A stretch of 64,000 nt of DNA, taken from the NCBI GenBank assembly GCA_023634235.1, contig JAMKCF010000008.1, positions 7,648,676-7,712,675 on the forward strand, written 5' to 3'. Positions 42,201-63,000 of the stretch are shown one piece after another. The stretch's first letter is position 1; every line of letters starts with the position of its first letter. The position numbers and the translations under genes were made by a program. Source of the stretch: Pisaster brevispinus. Taxonomy: Eukaryota; Echinodermata; Asteroidea; Forcipulatida; Asteriidae. The notes beneath the pieces were generated by a model. The model ran no database searches, had not been told where the DNA came from, and was given only the letters and a program-made list of their open reading frames with translations.

Positions 42201-44049
42201 CACCGTGAATTATCTGTAAATTAATTTGGGAGGGTGGCCATAGCTTTCCATCCAAACCAGACCTTCATAAGAGGTGTAGACAAAATACAAACATTAAAAC
42301 ACATCCATTTAGGAAAATAGGCAAACAAAAAAACATGGGAATAAATCCAAAGGTAGCCAATTGAAAATAGACACTGATTTAGCAGAGCCAATTAGAGTTT
42401 GCTGCTTTGATAAAAATTTTGTCAAGACATTTGTTTTTTGTCAAACTTCCTGCATGTAATTCATTTGAACTGTGAATTGTATCAATATAAAAAAAAAAAA
42501 CACAATTGTGTTATTGTAATGAGTTACCTTTGTCAATTTGATTGGATTTCAGGCAAGTCTTGGGTGTGCTTTGGTGAGACATTTGTCAAACTTCCTGTGG
42601 AAAGTGCAAAATCCATTCTCCAACAAGGTGAATATAATAGCATGAGCTTTTGGGGAATATTACTTATTGTACTTTCTACGTTGTACCGGACGGTGTCTAT
42701 AAACCATGATATTATGCCAGTGAGCATTTTCAGTTGTTTTTTGTCTCGCTCAAAAGTTGTGTTCACTGTCTTTGCCCTGTTTCAATCACAGATCAGTTCA
42801 AACTAAACACGGAAATTGACAGATTGCGCGAAGACCTGAAACCCAAGGTGGCCAAGCTGAGAGACATGGAAGGTGAGATTATGAACTATCCCACTGTGAC
42901 AAAAAGGCTCAACTCTTGTTAAAAATCATTAGCATCCATACTACAAATTCCTGATTGTATTATAACAGTTTAAATCCATTTGGTTTGGGTTTGTAGGAAC
43001 TCTGTGTGATATTATCCAGTTTTGCTCAGTAGAATGTAGTTCTTTTAAAAACTCATCCTGCTTAGTTCTGGAAGAACTTGTCTTGCTATTTTATCTGCAT
43101 AGTTGATTGGGGAACCGTGGGCTTCTCTTAGTAATTCCTCTTCATAATTATTTTCACTAACCCTGGGTGAGATAAGTTTGGTCTTGTTTGGCCTGGTTTC
43201 CCACTCTACTATGCAGCAGTAGTATGAAACAGCAGGATAAGTTCTTTAAGAACTAAGCTGAACAAGTTCTCATAAGAAATAAATTTTACTCTGCAAAAAT
43301 TGATATAAACCATGTGACCAGTGACATCACATGTTTACCAAAAGAAACACAAAGCCAGGGCTCGATTTTACAAAGAGTCAAGAGTGATCTTAACTGCGAA
43401 TCAATTTTAATTGCTAAGCAAAGTGTGATGTCACAATACAAACCGCGGTGGTGATACTGACAACTCATCTTAAGACGAGTCTTAGTGCTTTGTGAAATCG
43501 AGACCTGGGGTCGATTTCACAAAGATAGTCCTAACTTAGGACTAGTCCTAGGAGTTATTAAAAACTTAAGGCTAGTCCTAAGTTAGGAAGAGTAACTCTT
43601 CCTAACTCGGTATAAGACTAGTCTTAACTCTTTGTGAAATCCACCCCTGGACTTCCTGCAGGCACGATTTGTACACAGCCCAATGGAAGAAGTCTCGCCT
43701 GCCAGGAAATGCCTTGGAATGTACAAGGTCACATGGTCTATATCATGGTGTTTACACAAACTGAATCCATAATTGATACTCCCCCATTCAATGCCTCAAA
43801 TCACATACTTTTAATCCTGTGCAATTGTAGAGTCTAATAATTGGTAACAATGTAGGCAATCCTATAGGAGATTGATCAGCAAGTTGAGCTTCACATTCAT
43901 GTGATAATTAATAAATTTTCCCAAAAACGTGTTTCTTTTTCACCAACTCTTAGTGCCTTTTTTTTCAATCTACAGGCCAGAAGGAAGCCAAGGGCTTTGA
44001 TTTGACAGCACTGTCAAAAGATGAACTAAAAGCCGTTGACACAAGATGA
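39231..44049 (+). CDS. PDRG1: PDRG1, prefoldin-like p53/DNA-damage-regulated protein (complete, 5 exons)
   Basis: Exons 39231-39314, 41590-41677, 42553-42627, 42792-42872 and 43976-44049 join in phase to 133 residues, the same length as human PDRG1. Diagnostic blocks are LEALAEEVLSDKQQIVDLD, NREAIRSLL, VCFGETFVKLP and, near the end, KGFDLTALSKDELKA. The fold is a small beta-type prefoldin with two coiled helices around a beta hairpin. In vertebrates PDRG1 belongs to the prefoldin-like module of the R2TP/PAQosome co-chaperone, which helps assemble RNA polymerases and other complexes. The ATG follows CACCAAGGAA and opens the conserved frame. Intron 1 carries a minisatellite that duplicates the exon-1 donor. 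It is divergent from SPT16 and convergent with TTLL9. Confidence 0.95.
39292..40060 (+). repeat. exon-1-derived minisatellite in PDRG1 intron 1 (four units)
   Basis: Units begin AAGTTTTGTCTGATAAGCAG at 39292, 39467, 39642 and 39820 (periods 175, 175 and 178 bases). Each contains the last 23 coding bases of PDRG1 exon 1, its GTATGTTAC donor and a short tract of 21-base subrepeats (GCCACGAGCGATGAAACGGG type). The fourth unit has extra subrepeats and grades into degenerate ACGATGCGACGGATGAC repeats to about 40170. The subrepeat is stop-free in several frames, giving spurious reading frames on both strands. Confidence 0.93.
40416..40535. repeat. GACAACTCGACGG repeat family, copy in PDRG1 intron 1
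   Basis: GACAACTTG, GACAACTCGACAG and GACAACTCGACGGGCAAG recur in a short run, then an inverted CAAGTTGACTTTTGATCAG. The same phrases occur at 56943-57058 near TTLL9. Confidence 0.6.
40825..40964. mobile_element. AGGCCTGGAATT MITE-like copy (inverted)
   Basis: Ends GAAATTCCAGGCCT and contains TTGGCCCTCGGTGACCC and CCCTTGCCCTGTCAAAG, the reverse-order equivalents of the 50902-51066 element. It lies in PDRG1 intron 1. Confidence 0.55.
40970..41589 (+). other. PDRG1 intron 1, distal part
   Basis: AT-rich with T and C homopolymers near 41078 and 41270. Ends TTACATTTAG before exon 2. No gene seen. Confidence 0.6.
43356..43650. mobile_element. two adjacent foldback MITEs of one family
   Basis: The first (about 43356-43505) runs from GGGCTCGATTTTACAAAGAG to GCTTTGTGAAATCGAGACC. 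The second (about 43504-43650) runs from GGGGTCGATTTCACAAAG to CTTTGTGAAATCCACCCC. Both have inner inverted blocks such as TCCTAACTTAGGACTAG. They lie in PDRG1 intron 4. Confidence 0.75.
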
Positions 44050-44425
44050 CAATCGATGCTACTGTGTTAACATATGAGGTTGAAGTTCATGGGGTTGAAG
44101 TTCGGTGGAGTGGAGAGTAGCCAAGCAGTCTTGTACACCAGGCTCGAGTTATGGTATTGTTGGAATCCTGTGGCTGGTTGCGTACACATTTCAGTATTTT
44201 TGTGTCGCAGCCAAATTAGTAGTGAAGACACGATCCAGCTTTATTATTGATACTAATTATTTACGAGTACATTGTATTGGACTCCGTCAACCATTAAGAA
44301 AAGTTATTTTTTTAATGTGTTTACTTCAGTGTGAGTCTCTTAAGTGTTCTGCAATGTGAATTTTTTTTAATGTGTTTACTTCCAGTGTGCGTCTCTTCAG
44401 TGTTCTGCAATGTGAATCTTTTGTA

Positions 44426-44477
44426 AATAAACCACAGAGTGCAAGTCAATATATTGATATCATGTACAATTTTTATT
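44426..44477. terminator. back-to-back polyadenylation signals for PDRG1 and TTLL9
   Basis: AATAAA on + at 44426-44431 fits PDRG1, 377 bases after its stop. AATAAA on - at 44472-44477 (TTTATT on +) fits TTLL9, about 970 bases after its stop. Only 40 bases lie between them, so the two transcripts would end almost in contact. Confidence 0.6.
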
Positions 44478-44800
44478 CATGTGTATTTACACAAAAATCT
44501 ATGAAACAAAATTTACAACAATTTATAGGAGTTTTTACAAAATGAACTGTTATTGGACGGAAGGGTGTGAATGGAAAGATTTTATACTATTTAGGATTGA
44601 TAAGGTGAACTTGAATGATGGAGGGCAACAGATGTTTATAATGCAGAGGTCACTGCAGAGGTCACAGAGGCCTGGGTAACTGTGTCATGGAAATGTTACC
44701 CTTTATTCTATAGTCTGGTTTCATTGGAAGCATGCTTTATCCGAAACCAATTGTTTTCTTGGGCCTTCGAGATCTGAATTACAGGCTGGACTGAACGGTT

Positions 44801-45033
44801 AACCCCCCTACTCTTAGTGCCATTTTAGTGGAATAACCAACCATTTGAAACCATCCAACTACACGGATTGTGTATGGTGGCACAATTGTGCAAAGAACTC
44901 ACTGTGTACATATGTGCACTGTGTAGACGCAACATGATATCATAACATGATATCATAAATGCAGGCTGGCATAGTATATCTATCATTCAAAACCACAATG
45001 GTTGATATTAAATGATCCAACAGTAGGAGGGTT
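44801..45033. mobile_element. AACCCTCCTACT MITE, full copy 1
   Basis: The terminal inverted repeats are AACCCCCCTACTCTTAG and CAGTAGGAGGGTT. It contains GTGTATGGTGGCACAATTGTG and GCAGGCTGGCATAGT. No obvious target duplication. It lies in the probable TTLL9 3' UTR. Confidence 0.7.
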
Positions 45034-45447
45034 GATACACAAACTTCTTTTCATTATTTATGTCTTACTGCCCAATTTTGATCTAGTGCGTGACTCCATT
45101 TTGTGTGCCTCCATTTCCTCAAACATTTGCGAGCTAACTACTTGTAAATTGAACAGCTAATGTGGTCTCGTTAAACTCACTGGTTTTTACTGAGTAATAT
45201 GTAGACAACTTGCCACAGTTTAATGTTCAAAGAATAGCACAACATTTCAATTTAACAGTACAAAGGAGTTAAGTACTTGGGCTGTGACAAACAAAAGGTC
45301 ACTCTTAATTTGACACAAAGTTCACAGAGCCTGCAGAGAAACGGATGTTATTCTCCTGTTACTTTGGTTTTCAAGCTGTGGTAGTGTTTGTTAAGACACC
45401 TCAGCCGTGCATCATTTGTATCAATGAATTGACTGCTTTGGAGGGAT

Positions 45448-56181
<10,734 letters not shown>

Positions 56182-56619
56182 CTACAGTAATAAAAAGAGA
56201 GTTTTCCAGTTAGGAAATGAAACAGGTCTTTACACATTATTAATATTATGACAAATAAATAGTGCATTCCAAGTTTTGTGACTGCACAACAGACTGCAAT
56301 GAGAACTGACACTGCGCTGTGCATAGATTACTTTATATACAGATATAGTGGTCAAAAATAAAAACTCCTCTCTGACATCATCCGACATGCTCAAATCAAT
56401 ATTTCATCAAATTAAGTGCAATATCTTGTAATTGTATTTCAGGCAAAAGTCATTTTATTATTAAAAACCAATATATCAATATTTATACTTGCCCTTCCAC
56501 CCTTATTCATTGTGAAGGAAGCTCTCAAACTAAAGCCAAACTCGACAACTTTCCCGGCCCTTGACTCGACTTTGTTGCTACACTACAGTACACACACGGG
56601 TACTGGGAGTAATCAACCG

Positions 56620-57327
56620 TTAAACTGATAGGGCGCCCTCTTTCGACGGTTGCAGGTTCCGCCGGTCCGGTCATCAGGAGCACGTACGCCATCTTTTGCT
56701 GGGAACACGCAAGGAAAAGTCCACCGGGTTCACTTTGTAAGTTTCTTAAAGGATTGTGAATTTAAAACATATTTGTGAACTAAACGGTTGTCTTTATAGA
56801 TTATTAATTACAGTAATGATTGTATATGTATCGGATTGAACTATTTTTGATTGCTTGAGCTAGGCAAGGAAGCAATTTACTTCAGCAAAGGTTAATTTGA
56901 GAAACAGGGAGACAAGGACAAGGCCGTTGCTTAGTGCTTTTTCGTATGTTAGACAACTCGACCGGTAGGACAACTCGACGGCTTGTCTGTTCGGGGCCAA
57001 CCTTAAGAAAAGTTCAAGTTCAAGTTGACTTTTTCGATGAGACAACACGGCGGGTAGAGTATAGATGTCATTGTTATGGCAATGAATATGGCATCAAGTG
57101 GTTTTTAGGGCAGGTCGAAAACGAAAGTGAACAGTGAAGGAAATTACTTAGTTTTTAATCATTCATCATGGCCTTGACGTTGACCCAACCGGCTTCACTT
57201 ATTTCAATTCACGGACATTACATTACTCAAGACTCATAGGATAGTCATAAGTCATAACTAAACCATTTTTTTTTCTTTGCTGTGCAATAACTGCATGGAT
57301 GGAACACTGGGATGGATGGGCCACGAT
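56620..57327. promoter_or_regulatory. upstream region between TTLL9 and COX4 (probable TTLL9 promoter side)
   Basis: GCGCCCTCT at 56633-56641 and a YY1-type GCCATCTTTT near 56689 lie around the candidate TTLL9 start. A GACAACTCGACGG repeat (56943-57058) and an imperfect RFX-like GTTATGGCAAT (57073-57083) follow. All are pattern matches. Confidence 0.35.
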
Positions 57328-58060
57328 TACTCCTAGAACTATTCGGTTCGTTCCGCTATCGTCTCCCCGACCCTCATAGGTCATCATCATGTACAAAATC
57401 CTATTCGAAACTTTTTCCCCTTCACGTTTATGCACTTGGACTTCTCTTTTGAAAACGGAGCTCGCCAAAATTAGGCTCTATCTATTCATTGTTTTCAAAG
57501 TGAGCTCGGGGTGGGTCCAGAAAATCCACTCCGCAAAAAAAAAGGTGCAAAAAATGATAAATTCTCATCTTTATTCGGAATCGTCGCCTTCCGATAACAA
57601 AAATGGCCGCCGTCGCTTGTATCAATGGTATGCTGCGCGCAACGCTGGTTCACAATAACCAACGGTTTACGGATAAAAGATAAGCCATTGATTATTGTGG
57701 ACCAGTGTTGCACACAGAATACTATGCGAAGGCATGTCGTGGACCAGCGTTGCACGCAGCATACCAGTGATAAAAGCGACGGCGGCCATTTTGTTATCAG
57801 AAGGCGACGATTCTGAATAAACGATGGGAATTTATCATTTTTTGCACCTTTTTTTTGCGGAGTGGATTTTCTGGACCCACCACGAGCTCACTTTGAAAAC
57901 AATGAATAGATAGAGCCTAATTTTGGCGAGCTCCGTTTTTAAAAGAGAAGTCCAGGTGCATAAACGTGAAGGGGAAAAAGTTTCGAATAGGATTTTGTAC
58001 ATGATGACCTATGAGGGTCGGGGAGACGATAGCGGAACGAACCGAATAGTTCTAAGAGTA
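57328..58060. mobile_element. 733-base foldback transposon, Mutator-like, copy 2
   Basis: Same element as 15866-16599, with TACTCCTAGAACTATTCGG at one end and CCGAATAGTTCTAAGAGTA at the other. Perfect 9-base duplications GGCCACGAT lie at 57319-57327 and 58061-58069. Differences from copy 1 are scattered point changes and small gaps, so the insertion is fairly recent. It sits between the TTLL9 and COX4 starts. Confidence 0.9.
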
Positions 58061-58669
58061 GGCCACGATGGGGCTAGGTTACAGGTCTAGTCGACTGCCA
58101 ACATTGAACATGGAGCATAGCCCAATAAACAAAATTCAATCTACTTTGTATCCTGGGCAAGCCTTGGTCTTGGTCCTAAATAAATAAAGTTACCTAATGT
58201 TACCACCAATCCAATCTCTGTGCCCACGGGTTTTCAACCTACCCTGCTCAAAAAACTTAACAACGGAGCTGATGGCCCTACTGCTGAATTTGTTGGGGGG
58301 GGGGGGAAACCCACAAACTTAGATTGGATTGCATTGGTGCTAACGTTAGGGCCAAGGATACGAAGTGGATTGGCACTATTTTTTTTTAGGGCTACATGGA
58401 GCAAGGACATTGGTGTTAACTGTGCATTAGGCGTCACTTGTGTTACCCTAGTTAGTTACCATAATCGTACCCTCGATCCTTCTAACAAAAGTAAGTTTGT
58501 AACCCTCTGGTCTATGACCATCAGGAGAGTAGAGGGCAATGATTATCATGACTAGTGTTGCCGGTGAGTCTTTTAATGCCTGTTTATTCAACTTCAATGT
58601 GTTGAATGAGATCTCAATAATAAATTGTTGTTTCTTGAATCTTATTTCTACAGTGTGTTTACAAAAACC

Positions 58670-61600
58670 ATGGCTGTCAATATGCTGAGGATCACAGGGA
58701 GGCGGTTGATTTCCACTTCATGTCAGCGATCATCGGGTATAACGGTTTACGCTGACCGACTGGACTATCCAGCTCCACCATGTCGGTTTGTCACCGAGGC
58801 TGACCTGACCTCAGATATGCAGTCTCTGAAAGCCAAGGAGGAGGGTGACTGGAAGGAACTTACGTTAGAAGAAAAAGTAGCATGTAAGTATTTACCTCCG
58901 ACTACCCCAGAACCTTTACAATATTTCCCAGGTTGTTGCAGAGACTTCAGACCGAGGCCCAATCTCATAAAATTGATTAAGCACTACAAAAATGCTTGGC
59001 ACAGAATAATCTTGCTTGGCGGAAACAGGTTACCAGCCAAAATACAATGTGATGCGTATTGTTTGTGACTGGCTCCATGCAAATTTCTAAATTGCTGAGC
59101 ACAATTTTCTCTGCAAACAGCTTTATGAAATTGGGGACCACTGGGGCCTTATTTCATAGAGCGGCTAAATAGAAAATATTGCTTAAATCAGCAGGAAACC
59201 AGTCACGAAGTATGACATAGTGTTTTGGCTGGTAACCTTTTTAGTTGTATTATGTACACAAAATTGTTTTGTGCTTAGCTTAATGTTGTGCTTAAGCAGT
59301 TCTAGCCCGTAGGGAGACATTTTTTAGCTTACTGAGTGGCCCTGAGCACAGTTTCTATTTCACAACCACTACAAACCATAAGCAAAGCAAACGGCACACC
59401 AGCTTGCCAGCAGTTCTTGGAAGCAGATGAGTGACGCAGTTCAATGCAAATCAAAATTTGTAATATGCATAGCTCACGCTGTCGGATCTTCCTGACTGTT
59501 TATGAAACACCGTTTTGCTTACACACATTTTTGTACCGTCACGTTTGCTTCCTGTTCAAAAACTGTATTGATTAGTCCCAGAGTGTGACTTTTAAATGTG
59601 TTTTTGTAGACCATGTGCAGTGCTTCCTGTGTTATATTGACCTGGTTTGTCTTCTGACAAATGTTGTTAATGCTGTTTAATAGTGAATCGCTACTTATTA
59701 TTACGTATGACTGATTGTGACTGATTATGAACAATGACTTATTGTTTAAACCAAACGTGTCGTGGCCGAGTGGATAAGATCACTGGACTCAAGCTCTGGT
59801 GTTTCTGATCAGCAGAGTGTGGGTTCGAGCCCCGGTCGTGACACTTGTGTCCTTAAGCAAGACACTTAACCATGATTGCTTCGTCCTTCGGATGGGACGT
59901 AAAGCCGTTGGTCCCGTGTGTTGTGTAACGCACGAAAAAGAACCCAGTGCACTTATCGAAAAGAGAAGGGGTCCGCCCCGGTGTTCCTGGTTTGATCGGT
60001 TGCATATTGCGCCACAGCACCTTGTAAACCATTACAAGGTGCTATGTAAAGGAGTAGGTCTCATACTTCAAACGTAGCTCCAAATACCTTGCAGGAAACA
60101 TGAATGTTAAGCGCTTAGAGGCTGGCCTACAGTAGGCGCTATACAAATACAATATATTATTATTATTATTATTAAACCATAGGGTTTGAAGAATGTGACA
60201 AGTATGAGTTTTTGTTGGGCCCCTATAATGTTGTTAATTTAACTGAAAGATTATGGTTTTATTATTTGCCTCTGTTTGGTATTGCTATTGTTCTTTTCTT
60301 GTTTGTATCTCTATTCTTTAAATATTTTAGTTTAATTGTAAGGTGCATTTTATAATTTTTAGTTTGGAAAATGCGCCATATGAGTAACTGTATTATTATC
60401 AAGATGTTAAGTGTTCATTCTTATTTGCTGTACATGTAGATTGTGTGAGTCATTTGTTTCAATGTAGCCGGCAAAATGGCAAACAACGCAGAGCTCACAC
60501 AACGGAGTAACTGTGTTCAGTGTATGATGGATTTTTTCCAACCTAATTCAGTTTATTATTATTTTCTTTAAATCAGTGTACAGACTGAGCTTCGACAAGA
60601 GTTACTCGGAGATGAGGGCACCTACCGGGGAATGGAAGTATATCGTTGGGGGAGTTTTTGGCGCCTGTGCTGTTGCAATTTTCTTCTATGGCCTCCAAAA
60701 GAAATTTAGTAAGTATGACTGCCTCTGATATATGCTAATGATATGTACAGTCAGAAAATAACTACTTTGAGGCTCTGTTAGTGAACATGTACAATTAAAT
60801 TAAACTAAAAAAATGTGACTATGTTAATGCCAGTATGCTTAACCTGTTCTCCATTTTAAAGTACCTTTTTCATAGATGGAATAGATAATACACAAACAGG
60901 CCTCGAAATAACCCATGGCACCAACACAGCAAATGCCATGGTGCCCTGTGCAAGGTTCCAATACAAATTGACATTTTCCTCATAGAAGTGCCTCTGACTT
61001 CAAGAGAGCAGTTCAAGGTCGGCACAAAACAGTCCCAAAATTTGCCAATTCTATGAATTGTATGTACTCGTTTGCTATTCATATGATGATGTGGTCATCG
61101 AAATTGCGCTTTTTTAATCATATTGAATTTGTGCCATGTTTGCACAAAGACATGCAAGGGGTGCGTTCAGCCTGGGCGAACAACTCACGCACTTGTTTTC
61201 AAATTGGAACAACGTTTGCAAACATATGTGAAATTCAGCAAATTGGTGTAGAGGAGGTGTTTGCATGTATTGACCAACTAAAAAGAATGGACGACAGCTG
61301 TAATAAGTCCATGGAATTAGACTAGTATGACCAGGGGTCTCCCCAGGTTTTTTTTTCAAAGCTGTGGGGCATTATGGACCAACATTTTTTTATGTTTGGC
61401 CAAAGCATGCTAAATTGAAACAACATCTTTGGAATGTTTTGTACATCTTTGGATTGTTTTAAAAGCTCCACTGTGCAATCTGGAGCATTCTTTATAGTTT
61501 TCTCTCGATTTTTTTGAGAATAAAATGAAATAAATAATAACAATTTCCCTTATTGGCTAAAATGTGCACGTAAATCGCGCGTGTCGGCCCAATACGCTAG

Positions 61601-62137
61601 CTTGTACATGGAGAGAACCCTGATGACTAATCTATTGTTTGTAGTAAAGTTTTTTGATTTGTGATGTTCAATTGTACGTGTCTTCAAATGTATTCAATGT
61701 AGGTTATCGAGGAGAATTGTTCATTTTATTTTAAAGAGCAGAAGACAAAACATTGCCTTACACACAGAACAATTATTATGTAAACTGTCAAATGATTTGT
61801 CCGACAGATTGAAGCGAACATGCATTCAGCTTTTGAGTATGGTGTTCCAGTCAAAACTGTTAGTGTGAGCTACTTTTTATTAGTAGTAGCGCAGACATTC
61901 GGGTTAATGAAACGCACCCATGTAGTTGTTGTTCAGGGTTAATAGAAGTTTTCTAAATCCATTTCAAAAATTTTTTTTGGGTGTGTTTCCCCCCATGTAG
62001 TAGCCCCTCCACTCCCCGAAACCATGACCAAGGAATGGCAAGAGGCGGCTGTGAAATACAACATCGCTATCCGCAATAACCCAGTCACCGGCATCGCCTC
62101 CCAGTTCGACTACGAAAAGAACGACTGGAAGAAGTGA
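58670..62137 (+). CDS. COX4I: COX4, cytochrome c oxidase subunit 4 (complete, 3 coding exons)
   Basis: Coding exons 58670-58883, 60577-60708 and 62001-62137 join in phase to 160 residues (human COX4I1 169). The N-terminus MAVNMLRITGRRLISTSCQR is arginine-rich and acid-free, as expected for a mitochondrial presequence. LTLEEKVALYRLSFDKSYSEM leads into the single membrane helix (IVGGVFGACAVAIFFYGLQ), and the protein ends with the family signature SQFDYEKNDWKK. Subunit 4 is a nuclear-encoded regulatory subunit of complex IV in the inner mitochondrial membrane. An acceptor at 58651-58653 places the ATG 16 bases into its exon, so a non-coding first exon must lie upstream. Whether it is orthologous to COX4I1 or COX4I2 cannot be told; one ancestral gene is likely. 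Confidence 0.95.
58955..59330. mobile_element. two GGGCCCAATTTCATA-type MITE copies in COX4 intron 1
   Basis: The first runs from AGGCCCAATCTCATAAAATT to CAGCTTTATGAAATTGGGG (58955-59136). The second starts GGGGCCTTATTTCATAGAGC at 59143 and ends near CTTAAGCAGTTCTAG. Both hold GGTTACCAGCCAAAA or its inverse TTTTGGCTGGTAACC. Related copies lie at 22590-22760, 26688-26875 and 33046-33203. Confidence 0.6.
59755..60174 (+). mobile_element. full-length tRNA-Leu-derived SINE with ATT tail, second copy
   Basis: Same head (TGGCCGAGTGG A box, GGGTTCGAGCCCC B box) and body as 27576-28047, including GTGTGTTGTGTAACGCACG and CACCTTGTAAACCATTACA, ending in GCGCTATACAAATAC and an ATT run. It lies in COX4 intron 1. 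Confidence 0.88.
60709..62000 (+). other. COX4 intron 2
   Basis: Starts GTAAGTATG and ends CCCCATGTAG. Part near 60898-61000 has the CAGGCCTCGAAATAAC ... CATGGTGCCC repeat. No nested gene seen. Confidence 0.6.
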
Positions 62138-63000
62138 TGATGGGACTTCTGCTCTGTCCGTCAAGTTATTAAGTTTTCTGTTTTAGGTCCTACAAGTGTG
62201 AAGCATGAAGTATTATTACTACTCGGTTGTTATTTTTGCAAATGGGGGAAAAATGAAAGAATTGAATACAGAATGTGGAATTGTAAATGGAGTTGTGGGT
62301 TTGAGGGCAATGTGTAGAATCTCTCGGTATCGATGTAATTGGTATAAATATAGGTCACTTTGTTGCAAAAATTTTTTCTCTGTTGATTCTTGATTTATGT
62401 TACTCGACAGAGTCAAGCAAAAAGTTTTCACAAACATGTACAAAGGTGAACGGCAGCATTATGGGAGAAGTTCATCGGGCTGGAGCATTGTTGACAAATT
62501 GTCGCATGTTTATAAACAGGCCGTTATAATGTAAATACATGTACTACAATGGAGGGAAAACATTTTGAAAATCTGGTTTTAAAACTTGTTATGTTGATAC
62601 ATTCTAATTGGAAACTTGAAGGTTCTTCATGATCACAAAACTAACTGATAAATTTATGTTAATTTCTTTGTTTTTTAAAAGTAGAGGAATAACACTGATA
62701 GACAAATCAAGTTGTAATATTTAAGTCTTGTATACATTTTGGTTGTGATAACTCGCTTTCAATGAGCGCACACTCTGTAGTCCACGCAACAATAATATAT
62801 TGAGTTCTAAACACAGCACGAAAATTTGATCCCACTCTAGGGGGACCTTAGATTCAAATTGATGTGGTACCAAGAATCCTCGTGATTGTAGCATTACACT
62901 CTACTACAATGTAACCAGTGGTTGATCTAATACTGAAATGGTTCTACGAATCAAATGAAGGTATTTATGTACGTATGCAGTGTTCAATAAAAGATTGAAA
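62138..63000 (+). other. COX4 3' UTR
   Basis: Follows the TGA at 62135-62137. AATAAA at 62986-62991 (TTCAATAAAAG) is a good polyadenylation signal. AT-rich with no repeats. Confidence 0.6.
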
